Below are positions 58,768 to 64,000 of a stretch of DNA of 64,000 nucleotides, piece after piece (the first letter of the stretch is position 1; every line of letters begins with the position of its first letter). This stretch comes from a virus. The translations under genes were made by a program, and so were the position numbers. The DNA is taken from positions 44,883-108,882 of the IMG/VR virus record IMGVR_UViG_3300025400_000011, one strand, 5' to 3'. The notes beneath the pieces were generated by a model. It was not told the origin of the DNA and ran no database searches. It saw only the letters and a program-made list of their open reading frames with translations.

Positions 58768-61101
58768 ATGAAACAAATCCTAAAACTAATCGCATTAACT
58801 ATATTGACGTTTGCAGTTAGTACTTCACTTATGGCGGGCGGTGGCTCACCAACAGTTGTTAGTACAACAAACGGCACTCCAATAGTAACCGTAACAACTA
58901 CTCCAGTAGATGTAGTTGCAACTAACGCTTACGGTTTCTCTATTGATAATACATATGTTAATACAACTACCACGACGATCCCTACTACAGTCGCTTTATA
59001 TAGTGATAATAGTTCAGTAACAACAAACGGCTCGCCAGTTGTCACTGTAAACCATGGTACAATACCAGTACAGACTGTCACAACAGGTAATGTCACTACA
59101 ACATCAACAGCACCTCGCACTGTTACATCAACAGCTAATGGTGCTACTATTGCTACAACATATCTTGATACAGTAACAACGATTACACCGAAAACTTGGA
59201 CAACTGTTAACGGTGCAACAACATCTGTAACAGGTAACGCTGTCGTAACTACTACACCAGCAGTAACACCTTCTACAGTTGCTACTACGACTAATGCAGT
59301 AGCTGTAACTACATCAAACGGAACACCTATCGTAACATTAGCTAATTCTTATGCCCCTGTTACTACTACAAGTGGTGGTTCAACTATTGTTACTACTAAC
59401 TTAAATGTATTAACAACTACAACAGTACCAGTTGCTACTACTACAGTAACAACCCCTATGACGGTTATTGCAGATAGTACAGGTAATACTATTAGTACAG
59501 TATACGGTACACCAACATCTAATACAAATGTATCATTTGCAGTTTCAACAGCTAATAGCTCTTCTCTTTATACAGTAGCTACTACATCTAACCAGTCATC
59601 TACAGTTACTAAGAACGGTACTGCGGTAGTTGGTGCTACTATTGCTTATTCAACTGCTAATAGCGTTGATGCAAGTAACAATCCAGTAGTTAAGACTTAT
59701 AAGCTGACAACTACAACAACTACTACTCCAGTAGATACAGCTACAACAGTTACACCTGTTACCGTTACTAAAGATGCTAATGGTAATCTTATTAGCACAT
59801 ATTATGGTGCACCAACAACTACAGACAATGTAGTTAACAATGCAGTTGTTACAACAGCTAATGCTTTATACAGCACAGCTACAACAACCCAGAACGTTGC
59901 TAGTCAAACAGTATTTGGTAACCCAACAACCACATATGCAAGTGTAAATGGTACAGCTGCTTCTACTACTGCTTATTCGCAAGCTAAGGCAAAGTCAGCT
60001 GATGCTAAAGTGTTAAACATCGCTAAGACGACTACAGTTACTACTGTTACACCAGTAACAACTACTGCTACAACAACTACACCTGTTACCAATGTAACTA
60101 CTAATACGGCTGTTACTACTACAGTATATGCTGATGGTACTACACCAACACTAGTTACATATAGTTCACCAGTAGTTACAGAAAATACATCAGTATCGAC
60201 TGCTAAGGTAGTTACCAACTCAACACAAACTGCAGTAACTAATGCAGTAGCTAACTATAGCACTCGTATCGATCAGTATTCATATCTACAGGCTGCAAGT
60301 CGTCGTTATAATATGCTTGTTGATTCTAACCCGTTAGATCGCAACTATGGCGGTACTTGGAATGCTAACAAGAATGACGGTTGGAACTCTTATCTAACAT
60401 ACACCCGTACAAGTAGCAATACAGTTGATACGTATAAGACTTCAAGCAACACATTCACTATTGGTGCTGAGTCGTTTGTAACTGCTGACGTACTATTCGG
60501 TATTAAGTACGATTTCGTTAATGCTAATATTAACGGTGATCAAGCTACTGGTACATTACAAAAGCATCACTTAGGTTTGTATAACTTAACCACGTTCAAC
60601 AATCTATTAGTATTAAAGTCTGATCTTGGTTTTGCTTATGACCGTTTTGCTAATACCCACACATTAGCTGCTCTAAACTATGCTAATGCTGGTAAAGGTA
60701 ACGGTAAAGACATCTGGTTAAATGAGCGTTTATATTCAAAGAGCTACTTTGGTTTTGCTCCTTTTGTCGGTGGTCGCTTTGAAACAAGCTCACTTGATGC
60801 TATTGCTGAAACAGGCGATGCTTATACAGCTCAATCATTTACAGCCACTAAAGTAACACGTGCTGCAGCAGAAGGTGGTTTACGCTTTGACTATCAGTTC
60901 GGTGATGCTTTCAGAGTTATTGCTGAAGGTGGTTACTTAACACCTACTAAGTCAAAAGGTATTGACGGTATTACATCATACAAGCTTAACTTGCAAGCTA
61001 CACCAACAAAGACCATTTCTGGTACTATTGGTGCAGGCCAGCAAAAGCAAGCAACGTTAACTGATACTAACCTAACAGCTGACGTCACATTCAAGTTCTA
61101 A
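58768..61101 (+). CDS. Secreted Thr/Val-rich protein with C-terminal outer-membrane beta barrel (autotransporter-like)
   Basis: A 777-aa protein. A signal peptide (KLIALTILTFAVSTSLMAGG) is followed by about 470 residues of Thr/Val/Asn-rich repeats (for example TTVTTPMTVIADSTGNTIST), the kind of passenger that forms a beta-helix or an extended stalk. From about residue 495 the sequence changes to a barrel of alternating aromatic/hydrophobic strands (WNSYLTYTRTSSNTVDTYKT, then VLFGIKYDFVNANIN, then YFGFAPFVGGRFETSS, then VIAEGGYLTPTKSKG) and ends in ADVTFKF, with the C-terminal Phe needed for BAM insertion. This is the layout of type V autotransporters. It has its own late promoter and terminator. 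A virus-coded outer-membrane protein could block receptors or alter the surface. Confidence 0.82.
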   Translation: MKQILKLIALTILTFAVSTSLMAGGGSPTVVSTTNGTPIVTVTTTPVDVVATNAYGFSIDNTYVNTTTTTIPTTVALYSDNSSVTTNGSPVVTVNHGTIPVQTVTTGNVTTTSTAPRTVTSTANGATIATTYLDTVTTITPKTWTTVNGATTSVTGNAVVTTTPAVTPSTVATTTNAVAVTTSNGTPIVTLANSYAPVTTTSGGSTIVTTNLNVLTTTTVPVATTTVTTPMTVIADSTGNTISTVYGTPTSNTNVSFAVSTANSSSLYTVATTSNQSSTVTKNGTAVVGATIAYSTANSVDASNNPVVKTYKLTTTTTTTPVDTATTVTPVTVTKDANGNLISTYYGAPTTTDNVVNNAVVTTANALYSTATTTQNVASQTVFGNPTTTYASVNGTAASTTAYSQAKAKSADAKVLNIAKTTTVTTVTPVTTTATTTTPVTNVTTNTAVTTTVYADGTTPTLVTYSSPVVTENTSVSTAKVVTNSTQTAVTNAVANYSTRIDQYSYLQAASRRYNMLVDSNPLDRNYGGTWNANKNDGWNSYLTYTRTSSNTVDTYKTSSNTFTIGAESFVTADVLFGIKYDFVNANINGDQATGTLQKHHLGLYNLTTFNNLLVLKSDLGFAYDRFANTHTLAALNYANAGKGNGKDIWLNERLYSKSYFGFAPFVGGRFETSSLDAIAETGDAYTAQSFTATKVTRAAAEGGLRFDYQFGDAFRVIAEGGYLTPTKSKGIDGITSYKLNLQATPTKTISGTIGAGQQKQATLTDTNLTADVTFKF

Positions 61102-61122
61102 TCCAACTTACAGTCATAATCC

Positions 61123-61148
61123 AAGGCCCTAGCAATAGGGCCTTTTTT
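61123..61148 (+). terminator. Strong intrinsic terminator
   Basis: AAGGCCCTA (61123-61131) pairs perfectly with TAGGGCCTT (61136-61144) around GCAA, followed by T residues. It ends the beta-barrel gene. Confidence 0.9.
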
Positions 61149-61162
61149 ATGTAATTAAGTTT

Positions 61163-61840
61163 ATGAATATAGGTTTTTTTGGAGATAGTTTCTGCAATAA
61201 TAAAAGCGAAGGAACCTATATTGATATGTTAGTAAAGCAGTACAGTTTAAATGTAGTTAACTTAGGGGTAGGTGGTAGTGGGGTTGAAGATGTATTACTG
61301 TTACAACTTAAACCTTTTCTCGATTCTAAAAACTATCCAGACATATGTGTGTTCTTTTGGACTAATCACGGTAGACTATTTAATAGATATATAAGACATA
61401 TTAATGCTAAGAGTGTAGAGATGTTTAATGACAGCCCTATATGGCTTGCAGCTAAAGAATACTATAAACATTTATACGATTATGAATATACTGAAATACA
61501 ATATAAAGCTTTTCTACAATATGTAGACCTTAATGTACTATCTCAGTTTCCATCTACTACTAAAATAATACACTTGTGGTCATTTGGATCTTTTCATTGT
61601 GATTTCTCTAAAGAAGCTTTAACACCAGATAAAGTTAACTATTTATATAAGTTTAAAAGCGGTGTTGAGATACAACCAGCTCTATTGCCGTTAAGTTTGG
61701 TCGGTCAAAGCTTTGATATGCTACCAAGGGATACACGGTATAATCATCTTGAGGGTTATAAAAACGAAATAGTAACAAGCTGGATTAAAGAAGCTATTGA
61801 TAAGTATGAAGTAGGCAAACTACTAACTTTTAACTACTAA
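61163..61840 (+). CDS. SGNH/GDSL-like hydrolase
   Basis: A 225-aa protein with block I IGFFGDSFCNNKSEGTYIDM (Ser in GDS), block II VVNLGVGGSGVEDVLLLQ, block III-like FFWTNHGRLF and a C-terminal His in DTRYNHLEGYKNEI. The start resembles that of the partial gene at 63792 (IGFFGDSFCGSYGKD), so the two are paralogues; the protein at 32024 is a more distant relative. SGNH enzymes often move acetyl or other acyl groups on glycans. It overlaps nothing and begins 14 bases after a terminator, with no promoter I can name. Confidence 0.72.
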   Translation: MNIGFFGDSFCNNKSEGTYIDMLVKQYSLNVVNLGVGGSGVEDVLLLQLKPFLDSKNYPDICVFFWTNHGRLFNRYIRHINAKSVEMFNDSPIWLAAKEYYKHLYDYEYTEIQYKAFLQYVDLNVLSQFPSTTKIIHLWSFGSFHCDFSKEALTPDKVNYLYKFKSGVEIQPALLPLSLVGQSFDMLPRDTRYNHLEGYKNEIVTSWIKEAIDKYEVGKLLTFNY

Positions 61841-61841
61841 C

Positions 61842-62216
61842 ATGAAGCTTAATATTGCAGTCGAGAATGCAGTAAAGAAATATGCTAATGATATTATCGA
61901 TACTATTAAGCAAGAAAAATACAATGTAGAGGTTGATTTAGATTTTTCTCCAGCAGCAAATTTAAATGAAACAGAAGAAGCCTCCTCTGCCATTATAGTT
62001 TCTGATTTAGGTATTGTAGTGGTGTTTCCAGACTTTAAGAAGTGTTCAGCTAGAGCAGCTGTATTTAAAGTGGGTGAAGCGAAAAGACTTGAGAAGGAAG
62101 GTTTTGATAAAGACTGGATAGAAGAGCACGGTGAGGTTTATGGTGCGTTGTTGCCATACAATGAAAAGAATGTAAATATACTTGGCTATTATTTAACACA
62201 TAAAATATATGATTAA
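61842..62216 (+). CDS. Hypothetical protein, 124 aa
   Basis: A 124-aa protein, one base after the SGNH gene. Its first part is helical (KLNIAVENAVKKYANDIIDT), followed by a beta region (AIIVSDLGIVVVFPDFKKCS) and RAAVFKVGEAKRLEKEGFDK. It looks like one alpha/beta domain. No family is recognised. Its stop overlaps the start of a 38-aa gene. Confidence 0.6.
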   Translation: MKLNIAVENAVKKYANDIIDTIKQEKYNVEVDLDFSPAANLNETEEASSAIIVSDLGIVVVFPDFKKCSARAAVFKVGEAKRLEKEGFDKDWIEEHGEVYGALLPYNEKNVNILGYYLTHKIYD

Positions 62217-62325
62217 AAAGATTTACTCCTTCTTTAACAACAAGTACCAAAACTGGAAACTAAAGCGTAAGCATAAAAAGATGCTTGAAGAGATTCGTAA
62301 ACGCGATCCTTTTATTTATAATTAA
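62209..62325 (+). CDS. Small basic protein, 38 aa
   Basis: A 38-codon frame overlapping the previous stop by eight bases (start ATG at 62209). It reads SFFNNKYQNWKLKRKHKKML, then EEIRKRDPFIYN, and is very basic and helical. The length is short, but it fills the space up to the next early-type promoter and its composition is sensible. Function unknown. Confidence 0.5.
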   Translation: MIKKIYSFFNNKYQNWKLKRKHKKMLEEIRKRDPFIYN

Positions 62326-62327
62326 GC

Positions 62328-62355
62328 TTGACTTAAACAAATAAGGCACTACTAT
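62328..62355 (+). promoter_or_regulatory. Early-type promoter TTGACT/TACTAT
   Basis: TTGACT (62328-62333), 16 bases, TACTAT (62350-62355). Unlike other copies it is followed by a 92-base leader before the ATG at 62448, and the palindrome is not conserved. Confidence 0.5.
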
Positions 62356-62447
62356 TGTATTATCTGGACCGGCGATAACGTCAAAGGACTACGACAACTT
62401 GTGGGTCGGCCGACCACCGCAATAAAAACGGGGCCACTATTTTTTAT
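62356..62447 (+). other. GC-rich leader, candidate structured RNA or coding remnant
   Basis: The stretch is much richer in GC than its surroundings. It holds the perfect palindrome GGTCGGCCGACC (62405-62416) and a later GGGGCC followed by ACTATTTTTT, so it could fold into an attenuator-like hairpin before the phosphoesterase gene. Two frames are open across it but neither has an ATG. It shares GCGATAACGT with the leader at 27247-27440. I cannot name it. Confidence 0.35.
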
Positions 62448-63170
62448 ATGCGTATTGTAAGTATATCTGACACTCATGGTCTTCATGACAAACTCTTATA
62501 CCCAATACCAGAGGGTGATGTGTTAATACACTGCGGAGATATCTGCGGTAAAGGAACTAAAGAAGAAGTAATATGGTTTAGTAAATGGTTTACTAGCCAT
62601 CCACACAAGCACAAGATATTTATAGCTGGTAATCATGACTGGGTTTTTGAAAAAGAACCAGAAACAATAAAAAGTATCTTACAAGAATATATGCCAAACG
62701 TGCATTACTTGCAAGATAGCGAGATAACTATAGACGGGATTAAGTTTTGGGGCTCTCCTGTTCAACCTACTTTTTTTAACTGGGCTTTTAATCGAGATAG
62801 AGGTACAAATATACAACAACACTGGAACCTTATACCAAAAGATATTGATGTACTCATAACGCACGGTCCACCTTATGGTGTATGTGATAAAGCTTTAAAG
62901 CCGGGATTTGTATATAGAGCGTTTCAAAAATATAAAGCTTTTGAAACTGTACATGTAGGGTGTGAAGATTTATTAAAAACGGTTGAGACTGTTAAGCCTA
63001 AACTACATTTGTTTGGGCATATACATTTAAATGGTGGAAGTTACAATAACGCTATGCAGCATACTGTGTTTGCAAACGTGTGTATTATGGATGAAGATTA
63101 TAAGCCTGTAAAGAAACCTCAAGTATTTGAGCTTGATTTAGATAAAAAAGTTACTATTATTAATACTTAA
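62448..63170 (+). CDS. Calcineurin-like metallophosphoesterase
   Basis: A 240-aa enzyme with all metal-binding motifs in order: IVSISDTHG (D8, H10), VLIHCGDICG (D31), FIAGNHDWVF (Asn and His), VLITHGPPYG (His) and LHLFGHIHLNGGS (His-x-His). It resembles class III metallophosphatases acting on nucleotides, 2',3'-cyclic phosphates or phosphoproteins; relatives of this length in phages hydrolyse nucleotide or cyclic-nucleotide substrates. It could remove cAMP, but the distance from the cyclase makes that speculative. It is probably expressed early from the promoter at 62328. The next gene starts with no gap. Confidence 0.88.
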   Translation: MRIVSISDTHGLHDKLLYPIPEGDVLIHCGDICGKGTKEEVIWFSKWFTSHPHKHKIFIAGNHDWVFEKEPETIKSILQEYMPNVHYLQDSEITIDGIKFWGSPVQPTFFNWAFNRDRGTNIQQHWNLIPKDIDVLITHGPPYGVCDKALKPGFVYRAFQKYKAFETVHVGCEDLLKTVETVKPKLHLFGHIHLNGGSYNNAMQHTVFANVCIMDEDYKPVKKPQVFELDLDKKVTIINT

Positions 63171-63635
63171 ATGTCAAAAAGATTAACTAAAGAATGGACC
63201 TCTACAGCTGAAGGTGCCTATGGTGCTAGTGGTAAAAAGGGCCGTAGCGGAGAACTGTTCTTTGCAGAAGTTTACAGAGCAAAGGGATGGCATGTTATCG
63301 ATAGAGAATCGAACAAGCAAGATCAACTCCAGGGTAATGATATTATATTAATAGATAGTAACGGTAATGATTACACTATTGATGTAAAAAACAATTTAAA
63401 AGATAATGGAAACTTTTATGTAGAGGTGCATCCGAGAGGCTGGCTTTTTAATCCAACTAAAAAAAGTGCGTTTATAAGTCATGTTAATACTGACACCAAA
63501 ACTATTGTTACCTATTTACGCACACAAATGGTTAAATTTATTAAAGAAAAGTATGCTGATTACTCGAATGAACTTTTAAAACTTAATATTAAAGAGTTGA
63601 ATTTTATAAAAATAAATAAAGTAGAACATATATGA
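63171..63635 (+). CDS. PD-(D/E)XK nuclease-like protein
   Basis: A 154-aa protein. GRSGELFFAEVYRAKGWHVI gives the family helix with its Glu, and GNDIILIDSNGNDYTIDVKN gives Asp, then Asp-x-Lys (IDVK), the core of PD-(D/E)XK nucleases such as resolvases and restriction-like enzymes. The rest (FYVEVHPRGWLFNPTKKSAF) is consistent with a small alpha/beta fold. The usual N-terminal Glu and the D...DxK order are present, so activity is plausible. The role (DNA repair, host DNA degradation or homing) is unknown. It overlaps the next start by four bases. Confidence 0.65.
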   Translation: MSKRLTKEWTSTAEGAYGASGKKGRSGELFFAEVYRAKGWHVIDRESNKQDQLQGNDIILIDSNGNDYTIDVKNNLKDNGNFYVEVHPRGWLFNPTKKSAFISHVNTDTKTIVTYLRTQMVKFIKEKYADYSNELLKLNIKELNFIKINKVEHI

Positions 63636-63817
63636 ACGGAAAAGGCGACAAACCAAGACCACTAGCTGTACCTTACTCAAAGTACGCTGATAACTATGAT
63701 CAGATTAACTGGGGTAAAAAACCAGCTAAAGATATAAAAGAACTTAAGAGTAAACCTAGTTCTTCTTTGATTAATCCAAGTAATATTAAAGATGATACAA
63801 GAGATACAGACTCCTAA
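63632..63817 (+). CDS. Small hypothetical protein, 61 aa
   Basis: A 61-aa protein beginning GKGDKPRPLAVPYSKYADNY, a Pro-rich start that I recall from many large-phage small proteins (MNGKGDKPRP-type), and ending DTRDTDS. It is basic at the start and probably disordered at the end. The function is unknown. It overlaps the nuclease gene by four bases and the next SGNH gene by 26 bases. Confidence 0.65.
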   Translation: MNGKGDKPRPLAVPYSKYADNYDQINWGKKPAKDIKELKSKPSSSLINPSNIKDDTRDTDS

Positions 63818-64000
63818 AACTATTGGATTTTTTGGAGATAGTTTTTGTGGGAGTTATGGTAAAGATAAACGGCCTTTTTTTAATGACTTTTTTAAAGCTA
63901 ATCCTTTTTATAAAACTTACCTTCAACAGGTTACTGAACATTATAATTTAGAGTGTGTAAATTTTGGTAAAGGTGGTTCATCTATATGGGATAGTGTATT
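63792..64000 (+). CDS. SGNH/GDSL-like hydrolase, 3'-truncated by window edge
   Basis: A frame from ATG 63792 to the window end (69 codons, no stop). IGFFGDSFCGSYGKDKRPF is block I, with Ser in GDS, and CVNFGKGGSSIWDSV is block II, so the first half of an SGNH enzyme is visible. It is clearly related to the protein at 61163. The start overlaps the preceding gene by 26 bases. The rest of the gene lies outside the window. Confidence 0.75.
   Translation, partial: MIQEIQTPKTIGFFGDSFCGSYGKDKRPFFNDFFKANPFYKTYLQQVTEHYNLECVNFGKGGSSIWDSV

Noticed and set aside
62356-62447. Short open frames in the GC-rich leader as a gene
   Set aside because: Both frames lack an ATG and begin within or beside the promoter -10. 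I list the region as a leader instead.
1-64000. Prophage or bacterial chromosome origin
   Set aside because: No integrase, attachment site, tRNA, ribosomal or housekeeping gene was found, while fibre genes and T4-type late boxes dominate. It cannot be fully excluded from one window.

Overview
The window looks like part of a large, AT-rich, tailed-phage genome (T4-like in style, probably a large myovirus) that infects an aquatic Gram-negative bacterium. The support is indirect but consistent. Genes are tightly packed with 1-4 base overlaps, and most are small unknowns. There are very long tail-fibre or adhesin genes with collagen-like repeats and C-terminal S74-type intramolecular chaperones. 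T4-type late promoter boxes (TAAATA, often CTAAATA or TATAAATA) lie just before many starts. There are no ribosomal, central-metabolic or integrase genes. The outer-membrane proteins (CsgG/CsgF-like proteins and an autotransporter-like barrel) imply a double-membrane host. No capsid, terminase, polymerase or tRNA gene was found here, so the virus assignment is an inference.

Layout. 1-1.8 kb: the end of a methyltransferase protein and a multi-pass permease-like protein. 1.9-25.2 kb: a structural block of fibre and adhesin proteins (341, 344, 2185, 520, 166, 1114, 1097, 85 and 1751 aa), with G-x-S collagen-like tracts, LamG-like, Ig-like and S74 domains. 25.2-30.6 kb: small, mostly early-type genes, including a pyrimidine-dimer-glycosylase-family protein, an HExxH peptidase-like protein and a minus-strand coiled-coil membrane protein. 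30.6-43.7 kb: a sugar and small-molecule modification block with a nucleotide-sugar dehydrogenase, SGNH hydrolase, glycosyltransferases, HAD phosphatase, methyltransferase, NodU/CmcH carbamoyltransferase and two radical SAM paralogues. 44-53 kb: the most unusual part. The minus strand carries a CHASE2-adenylate cyclase, a FecR-domain protein, a curlin-repeat protein, CsgG and CsgF. The plus strand carries a third radical SAM paralogue, QueD and a cyclic-nucleotide-binding protein. 53-57.4 kb: a kinase/nucleotidyltransferase fusion, two glycosyltransferases, a 2OG-Fe(II) oxygenase and a hexapeptide acetyltransferase. 57.5-61.1 kb: an Ala/Val repeat protein and a secreted Thr/Val-rich protein with a C-terminal beta barrel. 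61-64 kb: SGNH hydrolases, a metallophosphoesterase, a PD-(D/E)XK-like nuclease and small genes.

Regulation. Two promoter families can be read from the sequence. Early-type promoters have TTGNNN, 16-17 bases, then an NATAAT-like -10 that is often enclosed in a GGTAC palindrome. Late-type promoters have TAAATA or TAAGTA. Both usually sit only 5-10 bases before the start codon and Shine-Dalgarno sites are largely absent, so many transcripts should be leaderless or nearly so. One clear exception is a 74-aa gene with its own promoter, a GGAG site and a strong terminator.

How the parts may work together. The leading candidate for an undescribed system is the 44-53 kb region: a phage-encoded curli-type export apparatus with its own curlin-like substrate, beside the parts of a cAMP circuit (cyclase and receptor) and a FecR protein. 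With the exported beta-barrel protein and the permease, this phage seems to invest heavily in remodelling the host envelope. The glycosyltransferases, carbamoyltransferase, radical SAM, acetyltransferase and SGNH genes could decorate either the Ser/Thr-rich fibres or the host surface; the sequence cannot say which.
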